Assembly: GCF_000182925.2 (NCBI RefSeq)
Contig: NC_026505.1
Location: 4,030,001 to 4,094,000, forward strand
Direction: 5' to 3'
DNA: 64,000 nucleotides
Source: Neurospora crassa OR74A
Lineage: Eukaryota; Ascomycota; Sordariomycetes; Sordariales; Sordariaceae
Made by a program: the position numbers and the translations under genes. Positions 25,190 through 36,696 of this stretch are shown piece by piece. A model generated the notes under the pieces. It worked only from the letters and a program-made list of their open reading frames with translations, made no database searches and was not told the DNA's origin. Each line of letters begins with the position of its first letter. Within the stretch, counting starts at the first letter, position 1.

Positions 25190-27200
25190 ATGTCTAATCC
25201 CAGTAATCGAGCTTAATATAGTTAAATTAATTTGCGTAAAGTATTCTTAATATTATTAAAGGGCTTCGAGTAGCTCTAGTATATTTATAAGGAGGAGGTA
25301 ATAGGACTCTTAATTTCTAAAAACTTTACTAAGAAGGTTAGAAACTCTAAGGAAATTATAAAGCTATTTTACTACTTTAATACTAAATTTAAGGATTTTA
25401 ATAATAAGGTTAATACTATTATTAAAGTAAAGGATAAATTAATAATTATTTTTAAAAAGAAAATAAAAAACTTTAAAACCCGCATTACTATATTTAAAAA
25501 CTTTAAAATTCGATAAATTATATAAATTAATAAGTAATAGTAGAAGTATAATAGCGTTATTAAAGAAAATATAGTTTTATAGAAGAATATTATTTCTCTA
25601 TAATTAAATAACGATTCTTTACATACTATCGTTAATTAGAAAGAGCGTAACGTAATTATAATAGAATAATAGTATACAAATATATTCACCGTATTCTAAT
25701 CCTAAAATAATACCTTCGAGGAAATAAATATTAATTTTAAGGAAGCCCTCACTTAAGTTAGTCGGACTAAGATTCTACGTAAGGAATTTAATTATATTAA
25801 ATAGAAGCTTAGGAACGCTTAGATTAAAATCTAGTTCAGGACGGTTAAATTAGCGGAGGCACCTATTAAATCTTTCGTACATATTAATAACAGTAATAAA
25901 TTGGGTATAGGTATTACGGAGGAAGGAAACTTTAACTATATTGACGGTAGTAGTATAGAAGGAGCTACTACTAGTAGTATTAGCATTAGTAAGTTCGGCG
26001 TTAGTAGTATAGGAGGAGCTAGCGAACTTACTAGCCGGATGCCTAGAATAGACAAAGGATTTAGTAAAGGATTCTTTAAATCTAAAAATTTTAATAGTCC
26101 TAAAAATAGAGGCGGCGGCCCTAGTAGCTACTTTATTAACCCTAAAGGATATTATTATTTCGTTCCTACTCTAATTACTAATACTTACATTCGTTATTAT
26201 AATTTAATTAAGGACTCCGAATAATTTATAAGCGAAGAGAAGGATATATTTAAGTGCTACAACTAGTTTATTATTTAGTTTATAATTATTCGTATTCGCT
26301 AGGAGGTCGATAACTATAATTTTATAAATAAAAAAACTAAATTCTTATATACAATAAGCTACTTAGGTAGCGAGGTTAAGGTTACTATTACTACAAATAT
26401 AAGGAAGATCCTAAATAACCTTTACTACTTAATAGTTTAGGATTAGCCTATTAAATAAGGATTCTTAGATTATTTAATTTCCCGTTTTTAATAAGGCGAT
26501 ATTATTATTATCTCCAAAAAGGCTATAGCCCAATTAAAGTAAAGTATAGGTTCTAACGGTAAATTCATTAATTTTACCGATTTTGAAGCGTAATTTACTA
26601 TATTAGTAGATAAATGTAACTACAATGCAGCTACGAAGGTCTATATATTGAAGGATAAAGTTAATAAGGACCTTTATACTGCAATATTTTACTAGTACAA
26701 TACTCCTAGCCGTAATAATTGGGACGGATGGGTGAAGTTGTACCGTAGTCTATCTAAATCTCTCAATAACGCCGCCTTCTATAATAACAGTGGTTAGGCT
26801 AATAATAGTAGTAATATTAATAGTAGTAGCAGCGGTAATAATAAATAGAAGGACCTTAAGGCTATAGAAATCGATTGTATTAAAATAAATAAAATAGATC
26901 TAGAGGTTATTTAAGCCCGTTATACGGTTAGATAATATATTAAATATAATAAGCCCGGCTATTAAACCTATAAATACCGTAATTAAATTAATTATAGCGG
27001 TAAACTTAAAGTTATTAATAATAATTCTAATACTAGTAATTATAAGGGTAGTAGGACTTAAAATAGAGGATTTAATAAGTAGAACGTTAAAGCTATAGTA
27101 GACTCCGTACCCCTAAAGGAGATAATTAAAACGGCGGTCCCCGAAACCGCCGCGGCCTAGTAATAAGGAAATAGCGAACCCTCGGATTAAAACGTATCCG
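25190..27200 (+). pseudogene. Gypsy Gag, RIP-killed
   Basis: The frame starts at ATG 25190 (MSNPSNRA) and includes an open stretch at 25901-26224. Near its end, at 26936-26977, a CX2CX4HX4C zinc knuckle is still recognisable by spacing, but all four metal-binding residues now read Tyr (YIKYNKPGY*TYKY), which is what RIP does to TGY and CAY codons. Stops are TAA/TAG. The following pol frame is shifted by -1 relative to gag, as is common in this group. Confidence 0.75.
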
Positions 27201-27249
27201 AGGGTTTAAAGGGGATTAAAAATTTAAGAGAGAAGAAACAACAAATTAT

Positions 27250-30200
27250 ATTATTAAGAATATAAGTATTTAGTAGGCTCTTACTTACTAGAAAGACGAA
27301 CTTTTATTTATAGAAAGTTTAGATATTTATAGATAGAATACTACCTTTTTATTTACGTACCTTTAGTATCCTTAGTATAATAGTAAAATTGAATATATAT
27401 TACTAGTTAATTCTAATTGTATAAAGAGGACTTTTATTAATAGAACTTTCACAAAAAAAACATACTTCAAAATATATTAGCTCGATAAAGTAAGACCCTT
27501 GCATTTAGTAGACAGTAGATTTAAGGAATAGGTTAAATACTATATAAAAATAATAATACGTATCGGTTATTATAAGGAAATAATTAAACTCTTTATAACC
27601 AATTTAGTACAAGAATACCCTATTATCTTAGGTTAGCCTTAGTTATAATTATATAATTTAAACATTAATTAGGTAACTAATAAAGTTATATAGAATAAGG
27701 AATATATTAGAAATTATATCAATATACTTAATACCGTTAAAACATTAATAATACTAATAACCCCGACTTTAGAAGCAGACCCTCTATCGGAAAGGGAGCT
27801 AATAATAAACTTACCCTAGGATAAGGATAAAAGAATAGCTAAAGCACTTAAATACTAAGTAACGGCCAACTCTAAGAAACTCTAATTAGCAGAATAGGTA
27901 TTAATTAATTAAGCGTCGGCATACCCTATAGAAGTACTAAAAGGGAATTAAGCGCTAATAATAGAAGCCCTAGTATAGCTAGCGGTAATTAGAAAGTTCG
28001 AGGAACCTTTTAAACCCAAAAGAAAACCTAATAAAATTAAAATAATAGTAGAAGTTAAGGGAGGCCGTAGAATCTAGACTATAGTAAGGCTAGAACGAAT
28101 TTAATACGCCTACTTTTATTAATTTAAATTAGTAAATTTAGATATAAAACCCTTTAACCCCGAAGATTTTAAATTAATTAACGCCGAAGCCTTTATAATA
28201 ATTATTAAGATAAGAGGGGTATATATTAATTTAATAATATAGGCGGAGCTCGAGGAGTTCTAGAAGGAGAAACCGCGCGTCTTAATACTAATTCTATCGG
28301 AGGAAGTTTAGAAAGACATTATAATAGGCAAGGGCGAACTATACAAAAGGTACTTCGAAGATTCTAAAATCTATAAAATAATTAATATTTACAAAGTAGA
28401 GGCAATAGGAGAATAGACCTCCAATATATCCTTCAAGCTAGGAGAGACCGCCTAAGCATTCGTAAACCGCGTTTATAACCTAAGAAAGGAGGTAGGATTA
28501 ATATTAATACTACTAATAGAAATCAATTGTATTTATAGTATTATAGAAGAAAATATATAAAAATTTATAGAAAAGTCTATTAGGCTAAAATACACTCCTA
28601 ATAAAGTTAGGGAGCGCTTCCTAAACGAATATAAAGATTTATTTAAAGTAGTAAACCCTATAGACGCTAAAATACTACTAAAGTACTATTCCTATAATTA
28701 TAAAATTAAATTAATACTAAGCAATGAACTACTATACTTTAAAGCGAGACCTATATTACTATAGGAATTTAGAATTATTAAATAATAATTCAATAATAAC
28801 CTCGTAAAAGGATTTATCTAACCCTCAACCTCTAATATCGCTTTACCTATATTACTCATACGTAAATTAGACAGAGGTATAAAAATTTATATTAATTATA
28901 GAAGGATTAATAATATTTCATTAAAGAACCAATACCCCCTACCGTTAATTAAGGAGACTTTAGATACTATTTATAAGGCAAAATAATTTACGAAGGTAAA
29001 CGTTATTATAGCTTTTAATAGGCTCCGTATAGTAGAGGGCTACAAATAGTTAATAGCTTTTATTATACAATTCGGGCTATACAAATCGCTAATATATCCT
29101 TTTAAATTATTAAAAGTACTATCCTCTTTCTAAAACTTTATTAATAATATCCTCTATAATATCCTAAATATATACACTACAGCCTATTTTAACAACGTAC
29201 TAATTTTTTTAAAAACGTACAAAAAATATATTAAATATGTTCGAGAAGTATTTTAATACTTTATTAATATAAGCTTATAGGTCGATATTAATAAATATAA
29301 ATTTTATATTTAGAGAACGAAATATTTAAGCCTAATTATTATACTGGGAGGTATTAAAATAAACCTAAATAAAGTGGAAATTGTTACCCGTTGGGAAGTA
29401 CCAACTTCGAAATAGTAGTTCCAATAATTCTTAAACTTTACTAATTTCTATAGATACTTTATAGCGCAATTCTTATCAATAGTAAAACTACTCTATAAAT
29501 TAATAAAGAAGGGAGCGGATTAATATTAGGAGAACAAATATAAAGCAGCGTTCCAACTACTAAAAGAAGTATTTATAACGGCGCTAATTCTAAAAATTTA
29601 TAATTAGGAGAAGCCTACGGTCGTAGAAGTCAACGCTTCTAATTAATTATTTAGAAGAACTCTCTTTTAAATATACAACGACAGTTAATTTTACCTAATC
29701 ACTTACTTCTCAATAAAATATCTAGCGGCCGAATATAATTATAATATTTATAATAAAAAGCTACTAGTAATTGTAAAAGTACTAGAAAAATAGAAGCCTA
29801 AATTAGAAAGAACTATAAAGCTATTTAAAATTATTACGGACTATAAAAATTTAAAAACGTTTAGTACTATAAAGAAACTTACTCCGAAGTATATATAGTA
29901 ATTAGAGTTTCTATTCTAATTTAATTTTATAATTAAATACAAACCGGGCTCAATAAATGTACGACCGGATATATTAAATAAGAAGCCTAAATACATTCCT
30001 AAGAACGCTTCAAACGATAAATTGTAAATACAAGAGAAGCCGCTAATTAACCCTAGTCGCTTTAATGAATCTTTTAATATTAAAAGGAATAAGGAGATTT
30101 ATATTAATATTATAATAAATAAAGGAGAGCCCTTAGTTATTTATATACTTAAAGGTAAAGATAGTAGTAATAACCCTAATTCAACGGTCTATACCGACGA

Positions 30201-31800
30201 CTTAATTTCGAGATTATATAGTAACTTTATAATAATAGTTAAGATTATAATTGTAATTAAGGAAGGTAGGCGTTAGCTAAAGTACCTTAAGAAAATCCTA
30301 CGAATCCCCTTCGCAAAGTACTACCTAATTAATAGTAGGGCAATATTTAGAAACTGGGTTATAATACCTCCTAATAATAATAAAACTTAATTAGAAGTAA
30401 TTTATAGAATTTATACATTAATACTAAATAGCTACCCTAGAAGGGATAAAACATTAAATTTAATAAATTATATATATTAATAATTAAATTTAATTACTAT
30501 AATTAATACTTACTATTAGGGTTGTCTCTCGTACTTAAAGACCAAACTATTACGAATAGTACTAATAGGCTTTTTAAAACTATTACCGTTACCCTATATA
30601 CTATAGCGAAATATTTTAGTAGACTACGTAACGCCGCTGCCCAAATTAATAAGAAACGGAAAAGGAGTAGCTTATTAATACATAGCTATAATAGTAGATA
30701 GATTAATAAAAATAAAATACTTTATTCCTTACAAAGGTTTATTAATTGAAGAATTAGTAGAAAAATTTATTAACCGGATTTATACTCTATACAGCCTACT
30801 AAATACTATTATATCGGATAGGGGAGTATAATTCGTATCTACCTTCTAACAATAACTCTCGGATAAATTAGGTATTAAATTAAAACTGTCTACGCTATAC
30901 TATAAAGAAATAAATAACTAAATTAAAAGGATTAATATAGAGATAGAATAATACTTTAAAACCTTTATTAATTAAATTTAGGACGATTAAGTAAATTAGT
31001 TGGCGCTAATTGAATTCTAAGGTAATAATTTCTAATTAGTAATTATAGGAGTATTATTATTCTTTACTAATTACGGATTTTATCCCCGGATAGGTATTAA
31101 ACCTTCGAAGTTATTACTACTAAATATATTACTAGAGTAACAGTAGTAAATATTCAAGGTTAATAAGATTATAGAGCGCTTTAGAATAATTTAGAATAAA
31201 TTTATTATATTATTAAAATAAATTTAAAACCGGTACAAGGTAACGGCTAACGTAAGGAGAACGGATACCCCTAAGTATAAATTAAGCGATATAGTTATAT
31301 TCAATATAGAGAATTACGCTACAGGCCAACCGGTAGTGAAATTATTACTAAAGTTTGAAGGTCCCTTCCGTATAATAAAGGTAGACTCCTATTCGCTAGA
31401 ATTATCCTTACTAATAAATATAAAAATTACTTATATAGTCAATATCTTAAGAGTTAAGCCTTACGTAGAAGGCTTACTAGGATAATTAAATTTAGTTATG
31501 GATGTAAAGGTTAACAAGGGGATAATTATTACTAGAACCGATAACTTTATCGAAGAGAGATATTGGAAGTTCGAAATACTATTAGATTATTAGAAGGTAG
31601 GAAGCAATTAATACTATTAAATTAAATAGATTTATTACCCCCCTAATTAGTAGTTAGTAGCGAATTTAGAAGGATGTAACGAATTAATTTAGGAATTTTA
31701 CGACGCTCGCCTAAAGCTAGGCCCTCCTTACCCAATTTTTAGAAAAGGATTTAAGGTATAATAGAAGGCGAAGAACACCCCGCCCAATAAATCCTAAGTA
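27250..31800 (+). pseudogene. Gypsy Pol (PR-RT-RH-IN-chromodomain), RIP-killed
   Basis: One phase throughout. Protease: LVNSNC at 27403-27420, where LVDSGx is expected. Reverse transcriptase about 28770-29300: INYRRIN, NQYPLPLIKETLDTIYKAK, then FTKVNVIIAFN (LDxxxAYN expected), with the catalytic YxDD reading AYFNN at 29182-29196. RNase H about 29700-29870 (ITYFSIKYLAAEYNYNIYNK). Integrase about 30540-31090 (IIVDRLIKIKYFIPY, IISDRGV) and a GPFRI-type C-terminal part near 31360. Chromodomain about 31500-31720 (YYQIK*IYYPPN then NLEGCNELI*EFYDARLKL). Both RT Asp residues have become Asn. No function is possible. Confidence 0.85.
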
Positions 31801-32605
31801 TCCTCTAATAATATATTAGCGCTACTAGGGCAACTACTACCGGGGCCGGCCTCGAATTAACTAGTATAGCGAAGTATAAAATTAAATAGTAAGTAACGAA
31901 GATAAAAGATTGAGGTTGCGAGTAATAAGTTGGTATAAATATAGTAAAAAAGGAGTTTAGCTCGACTTATTCCGTATACCCTAGTCGAATACCTTATAGT
32001 ATACCCTTTTATAGGGTAACCGTTAATAGTACCGAGAGATAGTACGTTTTATAGCGGTTTTACGTCTCTTATTTCCCTAGAGTAGCCTATACGTAGTCTA
32101 TACTAAAATAAAACCTATAATGGATAAGATTGGAAAATAAGAAGGATTTGAGAGAGGTTAGTAGTATAATAATTAAGCGTTTAAAGAGAAAAATGAGTTA
32201 TAAATAAGGAGTTGAACGCGCGAACTCTCTAGACTTATATTAGTAGCGGTTACGGGCGTCCTACGCAAACCGCTATACTACGAGCGTCCCTATAGTACCC
32301 CTAATAGGGCTAGTAATAATAAAAGTTATTAAGGTCCTCTATATATATTAATTAGGCTAGTTTCTAGCATATAAATGGATTATTGGACGTAATAATAGCT
32401 CTCTCGGTAGAAGGGTTAAATTAGCGATATTTTGGCTAGTATTTTGCCCCTAAGTAGGAATTGAGTCTAAGAAGGCGCTAAGTAGGTTCCCGTCTTCCTA
32501 TCTTAGTAAAACTTTTATCGGTATTTAATTAGGCGTAACCGTAAGAGGATTGGGAGAGGCCTACTTTATTAATAATAATGAATTTCGGGTAGGAAGATTC
32601 GTTTC

Positions 32606-32617
32606 GAGAGGGGGTAG
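32606..32617 (+). other. Polypurine tract before the 3' LTR
   Basis: GAGAGGGGGTAG directly abuts the 3' LTR start TGTTAT at 32618. It is the expected position and composition for the plus-strand primer of an LTR retrotransposon. Confidence 0.7.
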
Positions 32618-32851
32618 TGTTATAGGTATTACTGCTATGTTCCTATATATAAATAGGTATTACACTGTAGTGGTGCAGCCAGCTTGCAGCTGTCTGAGTG
32701 TAGTACAGCAGTCACGTGTATACGTGCTATAGCCCGTATACTAAACTCCACAGCGTGCCCTATATAGTTCTCGTGCGCGTATAGGATTCCCTTCCTGTTC
32801 CTCGTACAACAATTAAAGTCTTAGCTTAGTATTTGCTCGCGCCCCGTGACA
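32618..32851 (+). repeat. 3' LTR of the Gypsy element
   Basis: 234 bp with TGTTAT at the start and GTGACA at the end. Aligned without gaps to the 5' LTR, the differences are all transitions. It is followed directly by the target duplication CGGCG. Confidence 0.9.
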
Positions 32852-33091
32852 CGGCGCCCAAGTACCCTATTAGTGTATAAATCGACTTTATATATACTGT
32901 AACGGGATTATACAACTTTATTTATTATTAGCGCTACCAATTAACAAAAGAGGAGGAGGAATCACTTACTCAGTTACTAGCACTAGTAAAAAAACGCGCT
33001 AATAAATACTTTCTTAATAATCCTATTGCTATACGAATCCAAATTGCAAATAAGTTATAGAAGCTATAGTAATAATATTTCCAAGGGAGGG

Positions 33092-35377
33092 GAAGGAAGG
33101 GGTAAGAATATAAAAGAGAGTAAATTTAAATTAATCCATTAATTAATTAGAAGTATATAAAGTACTAATAGTCTACTTTTAAATTTCGATCTTTTAATTT
33201 ATAGAGGGATACGCTAGAGAGCGCTAAAATATAGAAGGATTATAATATTAATTTACCCTACCAAAACGGGAGCTAACGGACGCTAAAGTTTTTAAACTAA
33301 TATAATACGCCGCATTAAAGGTGTACGGGCTATTAAAGGTAATAAACATCTACAAACAATCCGGGGAAATAGCTCTCGTAGACCCCTAATTGTATATTGA
33401 TATATTAAAAATCCGACTTTTTAAACTTAATAGAAATTTTAGGATTTTTAACATTTCTAAATACAAACAATTAACCCCCTCTACTCTACTCTACTCTATT
33501 CTACTCTACTTATTATAGTTACTACCGCACGCCCTCCTCTCAAATCTAATTACCCTTACCAACTACCTCAATTTAACGGGTTTAAACTTATTATCTATTG
33601 CGTTCTACAAAATAATTTCCTCCTTTATTAACTTTTAAAATATATTAATAATTATTTCTAACGATAAATCCCTTGTAAAATTAATTTAAAAGTCTAATAC
33701 CGCCGTCTTAATATTAACTACGCTAATTAGTCTCACATTACTAATTAATTTAATTACTTCGCTAATAAACTTTATAATTAAGGCGCTACTTTACCCAACG
33801 GATACTTTTTTAGTCGGCTATATTAATACGGTATAAAATAAAATTTAAAACCTACTACCCTCCTCCTCCTCCGGTTTATTGCTACTATCTTTATTACTCT
33901 AGAGATTGGGGTTAGTAGCCTTTTATTATAAAGCGTACTTTACTGCCCACTTCTCTCGCGCCCTTTCCGTATAGACTTCCTTCCTTTTAGTAATAGTTAT
34001 TTTATAGCGTTAACGAAGTAGGGGAAATAATAGTATATCTTTATTATTATTATTAATTATAATGTATATTAATTGGATAAATAACCTAATCGCCTACTTA
34101 TTTATAAAGATATTTATTAAGATAGAATAACCGTCGGTATTACTAAGTACGTACGCACCTAACTTCATCCAATTACCTTCGTTACTAAACTCTTTAATAA
34201 AGGGTTTCTAATATATATTAGAATATTAAACTTTACCAATCTTGTAATCGAAGGACGTGCTAATACAACCTTCAACTATTTACTTTATATACTTAGTACG
34301 TATTTTAAAATAAGTAAATACACTTTAATACATTTCCTATATAATAACCCGGTTAGAATTATTATTTTTACGAACTTAATCGGTTAGTACTATTACTTAC
34401 TACTTATACTAATTGTATTTAAAGCTTTTACCCTCCTTTATTATAATTAAGAACCCGTTTAAATAAGAGTTTCTAGCGATAAAGATAAATTAGTAATATA
34501 CTTCAAGAGATTAGTAATATAGTCCTTAGTTTATAGTCGAATTACGAATTTTCTTTTTTTAATTAAATTATTAATTAACTACCTCTTTATTATTAAATAA
34601 CTAAGACCGCTTTAATACTTTACCCCCTACATCTACCGCATTATTATTATTATTATTATTAACTCTAATAGGTCTCGCCTAAGAGCTAGGTGGGTAAGGA
34701 GTATCAATTATCGAAGGCGTAATTTTATTAAAGAAGATAGGCGTACTAGGAAAATTATATTCTATATAGTTATTAATAATATTTTATACTATACGCTAGC
34801 GGGGTAGTAAGTAGTTAGTAGATATTGGGGACGACGGCGCAGTTATACTATATATAGCAACTAAGTAATTACTAATAAAAGGCGGTAGTTATATCCTATA
34901 CTAAGGTAGTGAGGAATTTATATACGGTAAATTCCTATATTAAAAATTCTTATACTATAATAATTGGGATCCCTTATACTACTACTATTAGGAATATAGG
35001 GATAGCTTATATTAAGAGCTATATTAAATATAATCCTCCTTAGCGGGCTATTAGGCGGATTATTAATTATTGTACTAGCTATTTATAATTAATATCGATA
35101 TACTACGGATTACTACTTTAAAATCTACGGTAGAGCCTTAATACTAAAAAAGGATTATAACCCCTCTCTTTTTATATAGCGGTATAATTTATAGTAGTAG
35201 TCTATAGTAGTAGTTTGAATTATCTTAGTAACCTTTAAGGTACTCTAGTAGATTATATTTTGTTTGGATTAGTCGGTCTTGGTTGGTTCTACATACTAAA
35301 ATTTAGGTACGAGCCCCAAATCCCTGCAACTAGCACTCCACACAGAAGTTACTCATCTAGTAAAAAGGTTACGTTTT
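33092..35377 (-). pseudogene. Possible second ORF of the Harbinger-like element, degraded
   Basis: AT-rich sequence between the transposase end and the right terminal repeat. On the minus strand, coding-like pieces appear between about 34140 and 33500 (for example KGRKSIRKGREKWAVKYAL, then ISEVIKLISNVRLISVVNIK) with TAA/TAG stops. PIF/Harbinger elements usually carry a second, Myb/SANT-like gene; this would be its place, but I see no clear Myb motif. Low confidence. Confidence 0.25.
33479..33510. repeat. CTCTA microsatellite
   Basis: Six to seven copies of the pentamer CTACT/CTCTA, one with a transition, inside the right part of the Harbinger-like element. Confidence 0.85.
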
Positions 35378-35395
35378 AGAGGTTACGGTCACGCG
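35378..35395 (-). repeat. Right terminal inverted repeat of the Harbinger-like element
   Basis: AGAGGTTACGGTCACGCG, near reverse complement of 23150-23167. A further GGTTACGTTTT copy lies just inside. Sequence beyond it is GC-normal. Confidence 0.65.
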
Positions 35396-35772
35396 AGCCG
35401 ATCAGGCCCGAGGCCTCGTTGCCGCCGTAGTCCCAGATTGTCCAGTGGGAAGCCCGAGGAAACATGCAGCGTGCAGGGCCCGGGCCTCACACAACACAAA
35501 AGTCAACAACCCCACCTCACCTCTGCCTATCTGCCCACGTTCATTGTTCCTGTCACCCCGTGACGCGTGTACGCCTGTAACTGTTGTTTCGCGCCCGACG
35601 AGGTGTGCGTGCCGTGGTGTCAACTCCGTTCCGGTTGCTGTGGCATTCGGCTTCGGGCAGCTCTGGCGGCCTGGGCGGGCAGCAGCAAGGGACAGCTTCT
35701 TCGTCCAGTTGGTCGGGTTGTTGCAACTCTTTTTTTTTTCTAAATTTTTTTTTCTCAATTTTTTTTTCTACA

Positions 35773-35804
<32 letters not shown>

Positions 35805-36696
35805 AAAACAAACTACGTACATTCTCGTCGTTGGGTCCCTTGGGCTGCGAGAGACAAGACAGTCCAACGCACATGGTCAGATGGGATAACCTGGGAAGCT
35901 TTCTGTGTTCTGACCTTCTTCCCTTTTTTGTTTACATACCATTTATTTATTTCTTTCCTCTTCGTTTCTCTCTTCTGCAACTCTCCAGCCCGTACGCCTA
36001 GCGGCCCCCCTAAAGCAACCTGAGGTCAGGTAGCGCACGGCTCCTCCCTGCAAATCCCTGGACCTTCGTGGCAGCGGCGCCATCACGCTCGTACAAACGA
36101 ACCAATTCGCATCTTGCGGTCAACGTCGCCGGATCCACTTCCGCTTCAGGTCCTCGTTCTCAGGCCCAGTCCCAGTCCCAGTCGTCTGGTGACCCCCTGT
36201 CTGCGCGCACACGCGTGGATGTCAGAGTGCCATTTGACTTCCAGTTTTGCATCAGAGCATCCCGTCCGATCCTCTAGCCCTTGCGCCAACTGAACCCCTT
36301 CCGCGGCGGCGCATTTGGGGGGACATCCACGTCCATCTTGCTCTTAAAGTCTACCATTGTTTTTCTGAATAGCATCTCTCTCTCTCGACTTCGACTTATT
36401 CCGTATCTCAACTTACCGATTTGTGTACCATACACTACCTAGACACCAAACCGGGAACGACCAGCGCCAAGAGCCCTTTCCCCTGCTATCACTTCTCTTC
36501 TGCCCTGAAGATCTTCGGCGCAGGGGTTGCCAGTCGCAAAATTACATCATAGGCGATTGGGCGCTGCCCATCTTATTCCTTTCCAAGTATCATCATCGCC
36601 AATCCATCGGACATTTTCAGAACCCGTCTCCGAATTCAAAACCCAACCACAAACACAAACAGACTCCGATCACAACATATACAGATCAAGTCAACT
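35396..36696 (+). other. Promoter and leader region of cdc14, no gene seen
   Basis: Normal-GC sequence of 1.3 kb between the transposon edge and the cdc14 start. It holds a T-rich stretch (35729-35800, with a run of 28 T at 35773-35800), CT-rich segments and, near the ATG, CA-rich leader-like sequence. Open frames here are short, and one simply reads through the T run; I do not consider them genes. The transposon end lies close enough to be part of the promoter region. Confidence 0.45.

Larger units (their letters stand above)
24698..32851 (+). mobile_element. Ty3/Gypsy chromodomain LTR retrotransposon, nested, RIP-killed
   Basis: An 8154-bp element with two 234-bp LTRs (24698-24931 and 32618-32851) of identical length that differ only by transitions. 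It is flanked by an exact 5-bp target duplication CGGCG (24693-24697 and 32852-32856). Gag is followed by protease, reverse transcriptase, RNase H, integrase and a C-terminal chromodomain, the order of the Ty3/Gypsy chromovirus group. The insertion point is between Ser and Ala codons of the Harbinger transposase, so it is younger than that element. All coding parts are full of TAA/TAG and key residues are lost. Confidence 0.9.
23678..33091 (+). pseudogene. Harbinger-type DDE transposase, split by a Gypsy insertion
   Basis: The frame starts at ATG 23678, is open for 77 codons, and continues to 24697. It resumes after the retroelement at 32852 with the CGGCG duplication and runs to about 33091, all in one phase once the insert is removed. 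Family features: a YLLNSYNRRFFKLF N-terminal box, the NETQQQIIYYFLIVQSIVS helix-turn-helix-like part near 24070-24130, TINNTYIYTKVPIKD (normally xDGTHI.VP), NRKGFISQNIF, ASAEGSMQDVRLL, FYLANAGFN (normally DAGY), and a final LKRIVKLIRKSAPKYPISV. Stops are all TAA/TAG and several fall at expected Trp or Gln positions. The first catalytic Asp reads Asn (GAY to AAY) and the AGF has lost its Asp. The gene is inactive. Confidence 0.75.
3525..35395. repeat. AT-rich, RIP-mutated block (about 32 kb)
   Basis: Composition changes abruptly near 3525 and returns to normal at about 35395. Inside, CpA and TpG are very rare, TpA dominates, and CpG is still common, which is the signature of RIP in ascomycetes. 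Dead frames are interrupted almost only by TAA and TAG, as expected when CAA/CAG (C to T) and TGG (G to A) are mutated. Recognisable parts are a Harbinger-like DNA transposon with a nested Gypsy element on the right and a block of unknown plus-strand frames on the left. No intact gene was found inside. The block could be a heterochromatic island or part of a larger pericentromeric or subtelomeric region; the window does not decide. Confidence 0.9.
23150..35395 (+). mobile_element. PIF/Harbinger-like DNA transposon, RIP-killed, with nested Gypsy
   Basis: The ends match as inverted repeats: CGCGTAACCGTAACCTTT at 23150-23167 and its near reverse complement AGAGGTTACGGTCACGCG at 35378-35395. Several further GTAACC/GGTTACG copies lie just inside both ends (for example 23253, 23280, 23430, 23470 and 35366), like subterminal transposase-binding repeats. 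The right end coincides exactly with the return to normal GC. Removing the nested retroelement and its target duplication leaves about 4.1 kb, a reasonable length for this class. A DDE transposase relic is on the plus strand. The expected 3-bp target duplication is not resolved; flanks AAC and AGC differ by one RIP-type transition. The left end is less certain because of the nearby gap. Confidence 0.65.

Noticed and set aside
3525-35395. CRISPR-like array in the repeated palindromes or tandem repeats
   Set aside because: This is a fungal nuclear genome; the units have no regular unique spacers and differ by RIP-type transitions.
35445-36023. Open frame of 192 codons before cdc14
   Set aside because: It reads through a T-rich stretch that yields poly-Phe, has no family features and is in the likely promoter/leader.
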